A stretch of DNA of 64,000 bases from Gellertiella hungarica (GCF_014197145.1 NZ_JACIEZ010000009.1:62001-126000); one strand, 5' to 3'. Shown: positions 1 to 7,843, numbered from the stretch's first letter. A program made the numbers and translations. Notes: generated by a model not told the origin, from the letters alone.

Positions 1-411
1 GCCACGGCTCACCGCGCTGCGGGCGGCATCATGGGCCATCGGGGCCCCGGATGCATCGTCGTCGCCGTCGTCGTCGTCCGAATTCTTTCCCGAATTGCCC
101 TTGCCCGACCCGGAATTGCCCCGGCCGGATCCGCTTCCGCTGCCCGAGCCGCCCTTGTCGCCGGAGCCCGAACCACTGCCGGAGCCATGATCGCTGCCGC
201 CATCGGAATCGCTGTCGCCGTCGCCGCCCTTGCCTGAGCCGCCCTCGCCGCCGTTTCCGGAGCTTTCGCCCTCGCCCTCGCCCTCGCCGTCCCCATCGCC
301 GCCCTTGCCCTCGCCATCCTTGGCAAGGACGGGCGCGGCAAGGCCAAGCCAGGCAGCGGACAAGGCAAGAATGAAGGTTCGGCGATCCATCGGGCTTCGA
401 TCCATGATCAT
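1..411 (-). CDS. Secreted Gly/Ser/Asp-rich low-complexity protein (C-terminus off window)
   Basis: An open frame runs from an ATG at 411 off the left edge, so only the first 137 codons are seen. The start has an arginine pair (MDRRTFILAL) and a hydrophobic segment ending in VLA-KD, a signal peptide, possibly Tat-like. After it the chain is almost only Gly, Ser, Asp, Glu and Lys (GEGEGES, GSGSGSGSG, then DDDDGDDD near the edge). In-frame alternative ATGs lie at 405 and 390; none has a strong ribosome site. It sits next to another secreted Asp/Gly-rich gene on the same strand. No family is recognised. Such acidic tails often bind cations, but that is inference here. Confidence 0.6.
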   Translation of the reverse strand, partial: MIMDRSPMDRRTFILALSAAWLGLAAPVLAKDGEGKGGDGDGEGEGEGESSGNGGEGGSGKGGDGDSDSDGGSDHGSGSGSGSGDKGGSGSGSGSGRGNSGSGKGNSGKNSDDDDGDDDASGAPMAHDAARSAVSRG

Positions 412-462
412 GTCGTCAAGGTTACGCTTCTCGACCGGCGTTTCAAGCGCTCAACCACGAAA

Positions 463-506
463 AGAAGGAACCCTGCCCGGGGCGGCGGCGACCAGGGCAG
501 GGTTCC
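463..506 (-). terminator. Rho-independent terminator of the 559-1179 gene
   Basis: A perfect 12-bp inverted repeat (GGAACCCTGCCC at 467-478, its complement at 495-506) has a 16-nt loop. Read on the minus strand it is followed by TTCTTTTCG. It lies just downstream of the 559-1179 gene, separating it from the next Asp/Gly-rich gene. Confidence 0.8.
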
Positions 507-558
507 TGTCTTGCCGGTCCACATGAAACGGGGGCGTGTGGACCGGCAATGGGGTGGG

Positions 559-1179
559 TCAGGTGGCGGGCACGATGCTCACGCCGGTGATCGGCTGGCT
601 GTCGTCGACATCGTCGTGCAGCTTCACCTCGACGCGGGTCGTGCCGTGTTCGACCTCGATCTCCACTTCCAGTTCGCGGCCAAGGCTGTCGACGGCCTTC
701 AGCGAGCCATCCTTCAATCCTTCGATGGCATCATCGGAGGCGGAAATGGCAACGCGGCTGTTTTCGTTGGCATGGGCACGGGCGACGTCATTGCCGTGGC
801 GACGACGGCCATTGTCGTGATGGTCTTCGGATTCGACACCATGTTCCGTCTCGGTGTCGCCGTCGTCATCGGAGGCGCTGTCATCGTGGCCGCGGCCCTT
901 GCCGTTGCCGCCGGCGTTCGAGTCATGATCGCCCTTGCCGCCATCGGAATCGTGATCGCCACCATCGGAATCGTGGTCGCCACCGTCGGAGTCGTGGTCG
1001 CCGCCATCCGAGCCCCGCCCGCCGCCGTCGGAATCGTGCCCGCCGTCCTTGGCCTGGGCCGCGCTGTCCAGCAGCGGAGCAACGCCCTTCGGCACCAGCG
1101 TATGGGCGGCAGGGGCGAGTGACAGGGTGGCGATGGCAGAGAAGGACAGCAGCAGGATCTTTCGCAGACGGACGGTCAT
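559..1179 (-). CDS. Secreted Asp/Gly/His-rich protein with DxDxDG repeats
   Basis: 206 aa. Residues 1-26 form a signal peptide (basic start, hydrophobic LLLSFSAIATLSLAPAA). Residues 44-125 are low complexity and acidic, with three exact tandem copies of DHDSDGG at 61-81. Each copy contains D-x-D-x-D-G, the calcium-binding loop core of EF-hand and dockerin-like proteins. Residues about 140-206 look folded, with alternating hydrophobic residues (ELEVEIEVEHG, RVEVKLHDD). No family is recognised. A periplasmic or surface cation-binding role is inferred from the repeats only. It has its own terminator and is not obviously in an operon. Confidence 0.7.
   Translation of the reverse strand: MTVRLRKILLLSFSAIATLSLAPAAHTLVPKGVAPLLDSAAQAKDGGHDSDGGGRGSDGGDHDSDGGDHDSDGGDHDSDGGKGDHDSNAGGNGKGRGHDDSASDDDGDTETEHGVESEDHHDNGRRRHGNDVARAHANENSRVAISASDDAIEGLKDGSLKAVDSLGRELEVEIEVEHGTTRVEVKLHDDVDDSQPITGVSIVPAT
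938..1000 (-). repeat. Three tandem 21-bp units encoding DHDSDGG
   Basis: Three consecutive 21-bp units (938-958, 959-979, 980-1000) differ at a few mostly silent positions and encode the heptapeptide repeat of the surrounding gene. The silent differences suggest the array is kept for its protein sequence rather than being freshly expanded. Confidence 0.75.
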
Positions 1180-1274
1180 GGGTCACCTCAATTCGCTTAT
1201 TTCGATGGGGCGATCCTGCCACGCCCTTGCTGACAGAAACCCGATGCGGGCTGTCAGCAAACTGTCAGGAAGCG

Positions 1275-1307
1275 GAAAAGAAAAAGCCGCCCCGGACGGG
1301 ACGGCTT
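1275..1307 (-). terminator. Terminator of infC
   Basis: A hairpin with arms AAGCCGCCCCG and CGGGACGGCTT (1284-1307, one mismatch) is followed on the minus strand by TTTTTCTTTTCC. It lies 29 bases beyond the infC stop. Confidence 0.8.
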
Positions 1308-1335
1308 GATCCATCGCGATCGCGGCCGGGCAGGA

Positions 1336-1872
1336 TTACTTCGGCGCAAGCACCATCATCATCTGGCGGCCTTCGAGCTTCGGTTCGGCCTCGACCTTGG
1401 CCACGCCCAGCGTATCTTCCTTGACCTGCAGCAGCAGCTTCAGACCGAGTTCCTGGTGGGCCATCTCGCGGCCGCGGAACTTCAGGGTGACCTTGACCTT
1501 GTCCCCTTCCTCGAAGAACCGGTTCATCGCCTTCATCTTCACCTCATAATCGTGGGTGTCGATGTTCGGCCGCATCTTGATTTCCTTGACCTCGACGATC
1601 TTCTGCTTCTTGCGCGCTTCAGCCGCCTTTTTCTGGGTCGCGTATTTCAGCTTGCCGAGATCGAGGATCTTGCATACCGGCGGCTCGGCGTTGGGAGAAA
1701 TCTCCACGAGGTCGAGGCCTGCCTCGTCGGCAAGGCGGAGTGCCTGATCAATCGGAACGATGCCCAGGTTCTGGCCTTCGGCATCGATAAGCTGGACGCG
1801 GGGAACGCGGATTTCACGGTTGGCGCGCGGCCCGTCCCGGGTCGGGGCATCGGCTTTGAAAGGTCTGCGAAT
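1336..1872 (-). CDS. infC: Translation initiation factor IF-3 (AUU start)
   Basis: 178 aa from an ATT codon at 1872. IF-3 binds the 30S subunit and controls start-codon and initiator-tRNA selection. The sequence is typical across its whole length: [10 protein letters not shown], then [30 protein letters not shown], the lysine-rich linker, [17 protein letters not shown] and the end [16 protein letters not shown]. The ATT is chosen because GAGGAG (1882-1887) sits 9 bases upstream and because related alphaproteobacterial IF-3 proteins begin at this residue. An in-frame ATG at 1935 would add 21 residues unlike the family. A non-AUG start is the known basis of IF-3 autoregulation in other bacteria. 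Confidence 0.95.
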   Translation of the reverse strand: MRRPFKADAPTRDGPRANREIRVPRVQLIDAEGQNLGIVPIDQALRLADEAGLDLVEISPNAEPPVCKILDLGKLKYATQKKAAEARKKQKIVEVKEIKMRPNIDTHDYEVKMKAMNRFFEEGDKVKVTLKFRGREMAHQELGLKLLLQVKEDTLGVAKVEAEPKLEGRQMMMVLAPK

Positions 1873-1887
1873 GGTCGTATTCTCCTC
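1870..1887 (-). promoter_or_regulatory. Ribosome site and ATT start of infC
   Basis: GAGGAG (complement of 1882-1887), 9 bases, then ATT (complement of 1870-1872). The strong site paired with a discriminated start codon is the arrangement by which IF-3 represses its own translation. Confidence 0.75.
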
Positions 1888-2106
1888 AATTGTGGATATT
1901 TGCCGCTGCCCTTGCGGCACCTGCAGGACGCCCATGGCCTGCCGTGCGGTTCAGCGACGCGGGCCTATGTAGCATGCCTCCCGGAAAAAATCACCTCCCG
2001 TGCGGCCCGCGACGGGCGTTTTTGCCGGAGAAAATCAGCATATGTGGCGGCAGGTCCGCAACTTTTGCCTGCCCTTCCCGCCTTGCCGATTGCCAAAGGC
2101 GAATTT

Positions 2107-2964
2107 ATGCGGAAAAGAACCTTGCCCCACACGAGCGAGCCCATACCCATGACCGGCGATACCACAGCACCCGAATTCATCGACGTCGGCACCGGCGAGG
2201 AGCGGCGACCGATCGCGATCCGCCATCGCCCGGCGACCCGCAACAGCCCCGGGCCCGCCCTCCTGTGGCTGTCCGGCTACCGTTCCGACATGCTGGGCTC
2301 CAAGGCGGTGGCCGCAGACCAGCTGGCCGAGCGCCTGGGGATTGCCTGCATCCGCTTCGACTATTCCGGCCACGGGGAATCGGGCGGCGTCTTCACCAAC
2401 GGCACGATCAGCCGATGGCTCGAGGAGGCGCTTGCCGTCATCGACCATCTGGAGCCGGAGGAACTGGTGCTGATCGGCTCGTCCATGGGCGGGTGGATCG
2501 CGCTGCGTCTTGCGGAGGAGCTGCGCCGCCGGGGCCGGGCGCCGAAGGTGAAGGGAATGGTTCTCATCGCCCCTGCCCCGGATTTCACCAGCGAGCTGAT
2601 AGAGCCTGCCCTGACCGACGCGCAGAAGCGCTCTCTGGCGGAGCGCGGTTTCTTCGACGAACCCTCCGCCTACAGTCCCGAGCCCAACATCTTCACCCGT
2701 GCGCTCATCGAGGACGGACGCAACAACCGCGTGCTGAAGGGGATCATCGAGACGGGATGCCCCATCCATATCCTGCAGGGCATGCAGGACCCCGACGTTC
2801 CCTTCTCCCACGCACTGAAGCTCCTGGACCACCTGCCCGCCGACGACACGGTGCTGACCCTCATTCGCGACGGGGACCATCGCCTCTCCCGTCCGCAGGA
2901 TCTCGAGCGCATGGTCAGCGCCATCACCGAGCTTTCGGGCATCCCCCGGCTCGACGGATCTTAA
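2107..2964 (+). CDS. Alpha/beta hydrolase
   Basis: 285 aa from ATG 2107, preceded by AAAGGCGA. ATG 2149 (MTGDTTAPEF) would give 271 aa and is a fair alternative. The nucleophile elbow is GSSMG (in LIGSSMGGWIALRL); an aspartate in GMQDPDVP and a histidine in RDGDHRLSR complete a plausible Ser-Asp-His triad. The oxyanion-loop region reads FDYSGHGESGG. The family includes esterases and thioesterases, and the substrate cannot be told. It is divergent from infC and stands alone. Upstream codons in the same frame are antisense to infC and are not part of the gene. Confidence 0.85.
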   Translation: MRKRTLPHTSEPIPMTGDTTAPEFIDVGTGEERRPIAIRHRPATRNSPGPALLWLSGYRSDMLGSKAVAADQLAERLGIACIRFDYSGHGESGGVFTNGTISRWLEEALAVIDHLEPEELVLIGSSMGGWIALRLAEELRRRGRAPKVKGMVLIAPAPDFTSELIEPALTDAQKRSLAERGFFDEPSAYSPEPNIFTRALIEDGRNNRVLKGIIETGCPIHILQGMQDPDVPFSHALKLLDHLPADDTVLTLIRDGDHRLSRPQDLERMVSAITELSGIPRLDGS

Positions 2965-3028
2965 CCATAATTCCGGATGGGTATGGTTAACAGAACCCTA
3001 ACAGATTGACTCCCCGGCACGCCCGCCC

Positions 3029-3043
3029 TTAATTCTTTGTTAA
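3029..3043 (+). promoter_or_regulatory. CtrA box upstream of the BTLCP gene
   Basis: TTAA-TTCTTTG-TTAA is an exact match to the alphaproteobacterial CtrA consensus TTAA-N7-TTAA. It ends 19 bases before the start codon at 3063. A one-mismatch copy (TTAA-N7-CTAA) lies at 2987-3001. The position suggests cell-cycle control of the protease gene, either repression or activation. Confidence 0.6.
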
Positions 3044-3062
3044 GGATTAGCGAGGCGGCGTC

Positions 3063-3677
3063 ATGATCAAGCGTTTGAAGGTTGCACAGTTTCTGGGAGC
3101 ACTGCTCGCCGTCGCAGCGACCGCATCGGCCGCCACGCCCTCGCCGAACGCCATGGTGGCGATGATCACCGGCAGCGTCACCTCGCAGCCCATCGGTCAT
3201 TACGAGTTCTGCCGCACCAACCCTTCCGAATGCCACGCGATCAAGAGCAGCCTTGCAGCGCCGCGGATCACCGAGGCCGGCTGGAAGGTCGTGCGCGACA
3301 TCAATCTTGCCGTGAACCGCGAAATCACCCCCGTCACCGACCAGGAGCTGTTCGGCCGCGACGAGGTCTGGGCCTATCCCGTCAATGCCGGCGACTGCGA
3401 GGACTTCGTGCTCGCCAAGCGCAAGATCCTCATGCAGAAGGGCTTCCCGGAATCCTCCCTGCTGATCACCGTGGTGCGCAAGCCCGATGGCGAAGGCCAT
3501 GCGGTGCTCACCCTGCGGACCGCCTCCGGCGACTTCGTGCTCGACAATCTCGAGGACGAGGTGAAGCCCTGGTACCGCACGCCCTACACCTATCTGAAGC
3601 GTCAGGCGACCTTCGATTCCGGCCGCTGGGTATCCATCGAGAACGGCGCGGACGTTCTGGTCGGCGCGCTTCAGTAA
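3063..3677 (+). CDS. BTLCP transglutaminase-like cysteine peptidase
   Basis: 204 aa. A signal peptide ends near residue 23 (TASAATPSP). The bacterial transglutaminase-like cysteine proteinase fold (DUF920) is shown by the Cys in AGDCEDFVLAKR (Cys112), the His in GEGHAVLT (His146) and the Asp in FVLDNLED (Asp161), in the order of the papain-like triad. Related proteins in other proteobacteria (LapG) cleave surface adhesins, with a type I secretion system and LapD encoded nearby; no such genes are in this window. Rhizobial members are usually stand-alone periplasmic proteins. It has its own terminator and a CtrA box just upstream. Confidence 0.9.
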   Translation: MIKRLKVAQFLGALLAVAATASAATPSPNAMVAMITGSVTSQPIGHYEFCRTNPSECHAIKSSLAAPRITEAGWKVVRDINLAVNREITPVTDQELFGRDEVWAYPVNAGDCEDFVLAKRKILMQKGFPESSLLITVVRKPDGEGHAVLTLRTASGDFVLDNLEDEVKPWYRTPYTYLKRQATFDSGRWVSIENGADVLVGALQ

Positions 3678-3699
3678 GTCTCGAAGCTTCGGTTACATG

Positions 3700-3726
3700 A
3701 AAAGGGCCGCTCTCGCGGCCCTTTTC
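3700..3726. terminator. Bidirectional terminator between BTLCP gene and mbfA
   Basis: AAAAGGGCCGC-TCTC-GCGGCCCTTTT is a 10-bp G+C-rich stem with a 4-base loop. A and T runs on both sides let it serve both convergent genes. Confidence 0.85.
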
Positions 3727-3746
3727 GTCGACGCTTTCCGGAACCG

Positions 3747-4730
3747 CTAGCCCTGGCCGATGAGAATGCCGGCGGCCAGCACCAGCGAACCACCCAGCAC
3801 GACCTGGAGCGCCGCCTTGAAGAAGGGCGTCTCCATGTATTTGTTCTGGATGAAGGCGATGGCCCACAGCTCCACGAAGACGATGGCAACCGCCACGATC
3901 GTCGCCGTCCAGAAATGCGGGATGAGATAGGGCAGGGCATGACCCAGACCGCCGATGGCGGTCATGACGCCCGAGGCAAGGCCGCGCTTCCAGGGTGAGC
4001 CGCGGCCGGAGATCTTGCCGTCGTCATGGGCCGCCTCCGTGAAGCCCATGGAGATGCCGGCACCGACCGCTGCCGAAAGACCGACGAGGAATGTCTGCCA
4101 GGTATCCTGCGTGGCAAAGGCGGCGGCGAAGATCGGCGCCAGGGTCGACACCGAACCGTCCATCAGCCCGGCGAGGCCCGGCTGCACATAGGTGAGCACA
4201 AACTGCCGGTGGGCAGCCTCGTTTTCCTCGGCCCGCGCCTCTTCCGGAAGGTGGCGCTCCTCAAGCATGCGGGCGGTATCCTCGTGCCCCTGCTCGGCCA
4301 GCGCGAGCTCTCCCAGAAGCTTGCGGGTCGAGGCATCGGAGGTGCGCTGCGCCGCGGCAAGATAGAAGCGGTGCGCCTCGGCCTCCATCGATTCGGCCTC
4401 CGCGCGGATCTGGTCGAGCGTGAGATTGGCGCGAAGCCAGTCCGGCTTGCGGTCCATGAAGCCGCTGACATGGGCGCGGCGAATGAGCGGGATCGTCTCG
4501 CCGAAGCGTCGGCGGTGCATGTCGATCAGCATGGCACGATGGGTGTTTTCGACCTCGGCCATGTCCTCGAAAACCTTGGCGCTCTGGGGATAGTCGGGCT
4601 TCAGCCGTTGCGCATAGGCAAGGTAGACGCGGGCGTCATCCTCTTCGGAGGAAATCGCAAGTCCCAGGATCTCCTGCTCGGTGAGGGAATCGAAGGACCG
4701 GCGGCCTGTGGGGAAGAACTTGCCAAGCAT
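3747..4730 (-). CDS. mbfA: Membrane-bound ferritin MbfA (erythrin-VIT1 iron exporter)
   Basis: 327 aa. The N-terminal ferritin-like half carries carboxylate/histidine iron-ligand motifs (SSEEDDARVY, EVENTHRAM, SMEAEAHRFY, EQGHEDTA). The C-terminal half is a VIT1-like membrane domain (LMDGSVSTLAPIFAAAF, then MGFTEAAHD and three or more hydrophobic segments). Known members export iron from the cytoplasm and protect against iron and peroxide stress in Agrobacterium and Bradyrhizobium. ATG 4730 is preferred because GGAG (4737-4740) lies 6 bases upstream; ATG 4742 would add four residues. The iron box just upstream fits Irr repression under low iron. Confidence 0.9.
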   Translation of the reverse strand: MLGKFFPTGRRSFDSLTEQEILGLAISSEEDDARVYLAYAQRLKPDYPQSAKVFEDMAEVENTHRAMLIDMHRRRFGETIPLIRRAHVSGFMDRKPDWLRANLTLDQIRAEAESMEAEAHRFYLAAAQRTSDASTRKLLGELALAEQGHEDTARMLEERHLPEEARAEENEAAHRQFVLTYVQPGLAGLMDGSVSTLAPIFAAAFATQDTWQTFLVGLSAAVGAGISMGFTEAAHDDGKISGRGSPWKRGLASGVMTAIGGLGHALPYLIPHFWTATIVAVAIVFVELWAIAFIQNKYMETPFFKAALQVVLGGSLVLAAGILIGQG

Positions 4731-4745
4731 CAGGGGCTCCATTTC

Positions 4746-4760
4746 TTAGAATAATTCTAA
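4746..4760 (-). promoter_or_regulatory. Irr-type iron control element upstream of mbfA
   Basis: TTAGAA-TAA-TTCTAA is a perfect palindrome 15 bases upstream of the chosen mbfA start. It resembles the ICE motif bound by Irr, the haem-responsive Fur-family regulator of rhizobia. Irr represses mbfA when iron is short in related species. Confidence 0.75.
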
Positions 4761-4860
4761 ACTAATGGCGACGTTGCGCCGCGTCAAGCACCGCGGGTCT
4801 CGACAGCTCTTCGACCTTCTGCTGACATGGCGCGACGACGCACAGGGAAAACGATATCAG

Positions 4861-5691
4861 ATGAGCGGACCGATACAGGCCCCGGAGACCTTCCTGGACT
4901 AGCTGGGACGCTTTCTCGCGGCACGCCTGGAGCAGAAGACCTCGGGATACCAGCCCTACACGCCGTCCGATCCGGATACGCTCGGGCGGGTTCTGGAACC
5001 GGGCGACATCCTGCTGGTGGAAGGCAACGCCAAGGTTTCGACGGCCATCAAGTACCTCACCCAATCGACCTGGTCTCATGCCGCGATGTTCGTGGGCGCC
5101 CACATGCCCCTGACGGAGGAGCAGCGCGCCCTGCCCGTTCCGGAGCGGCCGCAACTGGTGGAGGTCAATCTCGGGGAGGGCTGCGTCAGCGCCCCGCTTG
5201 GAAAGTACGCCACCTACAATACGCGGATCTGCCGCCCGGTGGGCCTGACGGCGGAGGACCGCGAAGCCGTCGTCCGCTTCATGGTGTCGCGGCTCGGCCT
5301 GCGCTACGACCTGAAGAACATCTTCGACATGCTGCGCTATTTCCTGCCCACGCCACCGGTTCCGGTCCGCTGGCGCAGGCGCATGATTGCCTTCGGCTCC
5401 GGCGACCCGACCCGCGCCATCTGCTCGACGCTGATTGCACAAGCCTTTGAATCCATACGCTATCCGATCCTGCCCGACATAGAACCGACACCAGGACACG
5501 CGCGCGCCGTCTCCCGGTTCTCGCGCGACGAAATCCTGCATATCCGCCATCACTCGCTGTTCACGCCGCGCGATTTCGACCTTTCGCCCTATTTCCGCGT
5601 TGTGAAACCGACGCTGGAATACGGATTTGACTACAAGCGGCTCACATGGGAAGGCGGTGAGACCGAAAGCAGGGAAACGGACGATGCGTGA
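4861..5691 (+). pseudogene. YiiX/NlpC-P60-like permuted amidase interrupted by in-frame TAG
   Basis: The frame starting at ATG 4861 reads MSGPIQAPETFLD, then TAG (4900-4902), then LGRFLAARLEQ and a full domain to 5691. The domain has the permuted papain layout: His in STWSHAAMFVG early, Cys in AICSTLIAQAF late. Between the TAG and GTG 5017 there is no ATG, GTG or TTG, and starting at 5017 would cut into the first strand (PGDILLVEGN). So the gene is either a recent nonsense mutant, a sequencing error, or expressed through CTG 4903 or amber readthrough. Its 3' end overlaps the haemoglobin gene by 8 bases, which implies co-transcription. Confidence 0.7.
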
Positions 5692-6163
5692 GGAACTGGT
5701 GGGCCGCGCGGCCCATGTGGAGGCCATCCGGCAGAAGGCCGAGGCGGAGATGGCGGCCATCGGCATCGACCAGGCGCTGATCGAGCGCGTGGTGGAAACC
5801 TTCTACGGGCGGATCGCCCGCCACCGCACGCTCGGGCCGGTTTTCGAGGGACGGCTTGCGGGGCGCTGGGACGATCACCTCGCCAAGATGAAGCGTTTCT
5901 GGTCGGCAATCGCCTTCAAGAGCGGCGCCTATGGCGGCAAGCCCGTGCAGGCCCATCTGGGCATTTCCGGCATGCGCGAGCCGCTTTTCGCCGATTGGCT
6001 GGCGCTTTTTGCCGAAACGCTTCAGGACGTGGTGCCGGATGAACGGGCGCGCGCGTGGTTCATGGCGACGGCGGAGCGCATCGCGAAGAGCCTTCAGCTC
6101 GCGCTTTTCTACAACCCCGCCATCGACGATCCGGCAAAAAGCGGTCTTCCATCGGCCGGCTGA
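5684..6163 (+). CDS. Group III truncated haemoglobin
   Basis: 159 aa, inside the range for 2-over-2 globins. Diagnostic stretches are VVETFYGRIARHRTLGPVF, WDDHLAKMKRFWSAIAF (distal region), VQAHLGI with the proximal His, and LFADWLALFAETL. Group III members bind O2 or NO; their physiological role is unsettled. ATG 5684 is supported by AGGGAAACGG upstream and by the overlap with the end of the amidase-like frame. The earlier in-frame codons belong to that upstream gene. Confidence 0.9.
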   Translation: MREELVGRAAHVEAIRQKAEAEMAAIGIDQALIERVVETFYGRIARHRTLGPVFEGRLAGRWDDHLAKMKRFWSAIAFKSGAYGGKPVQAHLGISGMREPLFADWLALFAETLQDVVPDERARAWFMATAERIAKSLQLALFYNPAIDDPAKSGLPSAG

Positions 6164-6193
6164 GGCCGCCGCACGTCAAGGCAGCGCCCTGCC

Positions 6194-6562
6194 CTATTCG
6201 ACGAGGTTGATCTCTTCGGTTTCGCCACCGACGCAGGTGTAGCAGCAATCGGTGCAGCGCTGGGCATTGTCCGGCCCCGTGCCCCAGAAGGTGCCCTGGT
6301 CGCCCGCGACCCAGGCGCCGTAGCAGATCTTCTCGCCCTCCTCGCAGGACAGCGACATCTCCTTGGTCTCGCCATCGTCGAGATAGTAGACCTCGCTGCC
6401 GCCGGGCCAGACATGTTCGCGATCCTGGCTGTACAGTTCCACCTCTACGGCGTTCGGATGGCTGTTGCGCATGACAAAGGTTACATCCGACGCAAAACCC
6501 GTGGCATGCATGCCGGCCAGGACGACTGCAGCTGCAACGAGCCGCTTTGCAATAGGCATCAT
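6194..6562 (-). CDS. Small secreted cysteine-rich protein
   Basis: 122 aa from ATG 6562, which has GGGAG 7 bases upstream. Residues 1-24 are a signal peptide (RLVAAAVVLAGMHATGFAS). The mature part is acidic. Five cysteines lie in LSCEEGEKICYG and QRCTDCCYTCVGG, enough for disulfides or a metal site. No family is recognised. It is a single-gene unit between convergent and tandem neighbours. Confidence 0.7.
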   Translation of the reverse strand: MMPIAKRLVAAAVVLAGMHATGFASDVTFVMRNSHPNAVEVELYSQDREHVWPGGSEVYYLDDGETKEMSLSCEEGEKICYGAWVAGDQGTFWGTGPDNAQRCTDCCYTCVGGETEEINLVE

Positions 6563-6631
6563 GATCACTCTCCCGTTCCCCGGGAAAGGACTAAGACACA
6601 ACCATCTCTAGGGAAAGAGCCCGCTTCGCTT

Positions 6632-7177
6632 TCACCCAGTTTTTGTCGGCGAAACAGGCTGGTCGAGCCGCTTGTAGTAGAATGTGCTGTCGCAGAAGCG
6701 CCCGTCGGGGAAAAGCGCATAGTTCGGGATCGTGCCCGACATCGTCCAGCCGAGACGGCGGTAGACCTCCTCCGCCGGGCTGCCGGTGGCGGTATCGAGC
6801 ACCAGCAGGATCCTGCCGCGCCTGACCGATTCCTCCTCTGCCGCGGCCATCAGGCGTCGGGCGATTCCGCGTCCGCGGGCGGCGGAGTGCACAAGGAGCT
6901 TCTTCAGATCGGCCCGGTGGGGCTGGTTGGGAAACTGCTGGACGCCCACCTGGACCGTGCCCACGAGGCGCCCATTCTCGTCCTCCGCGGCAAAAAGCAG
7001 CGTGCCGCCGCTCTCGACACCGGGCAGCACCCCCTCCCAGTAGAGACGGGCCTGGGCGTGATCATAGGGCGACATGAAGCCCACGGAAGCGCCGCCCTCC
7101 ACGCAATCCACCAGGATCTCGCAGAGATCGTCCATCGCAGCACGCGCTGCCGAGGCGTCGAGCAGTCTCACGGTCAT
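6632..7177 (-). CDS. GNAT family N-acetyltransferase
   Basis: 181 aa. The acetyl-CoA pyrophosphate loop is HSAARGRGIARRLM (R/Q-x-x-G-x-G/A), followed by LVLDTATGSPAEEVYRRLGW, the usual GNAT motif B region. It starts immediately after the stop of the XRE regulator gene, so the two are one transcript. The substrate is unknown. The pairing with an XRE-cupin regulator and a divergent MFS carrier suggests detoxification or small-molecule modification, by inference only. Confidence 0.88.
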   Translation of the reverse strand: MTVRLLDASAARAAMDDLCEILVDCVEGGASVGFMSPYDHAQARLYWEGVLPGVESGGTLLFAAEDENGRLVGTVQVGVQQFPNQPHRADLKKLLVHSAARGRGIARRLMAAAEEESVRRGRILLVLDTATGSPAEEVYRRLGWTMSGTIPNYALFPDGRFCDSTFYYKRLDQPVSPTKTG

Positions 7178-7747
7178 TCACATCCCCTTTTGCCTGCGCC
7201 GGCCATGCTCCAGCGCCACCATGTATCGCACCGGCTTTCCGCCGATATTTTGAAAGACATGCCCCCGGCCGATCTCGTGGTAGAGGCAGTCGCCTTCCTC
7301 GAGCGTGAAGACCGCGTCGGCCACGGAGAGTTCGAGCCGGCCGTCGAGCACCCAGACATGCTGCATGATGCCGGCGCTGGAGGCCTGCGGCGGAAAGCGC
7401 ACCGCCTTTCCGGGAGGCAGCGTGACATCGACCAGATCGACCGGCGAGGCGGTGCCCGGCGGCGAGACGGCGCGCCTGACATAGCCGGTCTCGGGGTCCT
7501 GCCAGACATGCTGCTCTTCCCGGCGCTGGAGCGGTGACGAGGCCTCCTCCTCCGCGAAGAAGGACGACAGGGACTGGCCGAGCGCGGCACAGAGCCGGGC
7601 AAGCAGCACCGCCGTCGGGCTTGCCTCGCCGCGCTCGATGCGGGAGATCATCGCCCGGCTGACGCCGGAGGCCTCCGCCAGCGCCTCGAGCGTCATGCCG
7701 CTTTCGGCGCGCAGGGCCCGCAGACGCCGCGCCGCGAACTCTTCCAT
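7178..7747 (-). CDS. XRE-family regulator with C-terminal cupin
   Basis: 189 aa from ATG 7747. GGTGATC, a strong match to the extended ribosome site, lies 5 bases upstream; ATG 7768 would add seven residues. The N-terminus is a helix-turn-helix (GMTLEALAEASGVSRAMISRIERGEASPT, residues about 17-45). The C-terminal half is a cupin (LPPGKAVRFPP, GRLELSVAD, LEEGDCLYHEIGRGHVFQN) that should bind a small ligand. It leads the two-gene unit with the GNAT enzyme and is divergent from the MFS carrier, its likely target. Confidence 0.9.
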   Translation of the reverse strand: MEEFAARRLRALRAESGMTLEALAEASGVSRAMISRIERGEASPTAVLLARLCAALGQSLSSFFAEEEASSPLQRREEQHVWQDPETGYVRRAVSPPGTASPVDLVDVTLPPGKAVRFPPQASSAGIMQHVWVLDGRLELSVADAVFTLEEGDCLYHEIGRGHVFQNIGGKPVRYMVALEHGRRRQKGM

Positions 7748-7843
7748 TTTATGATCACCGTTTTCCATTATCGTAGAATTGCCTGCCTGCCTGAGAAAGG
7801 CAAGGAAAATTTGCGACGCTGCCGTTTCGCCGGCGGGAGAGAC

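Noticed and set aside
938-1000. Possible CRISPR-like array
   Set aside because: The 21-base units are contiguous without spacers, in frame, and encode a peptide repeat.
1306-2106. N-terminal extension of the hydrolase frame
   Set aside because: The extra residues are antisense to infC and its leader, and the hydrolase fold is complete without them.
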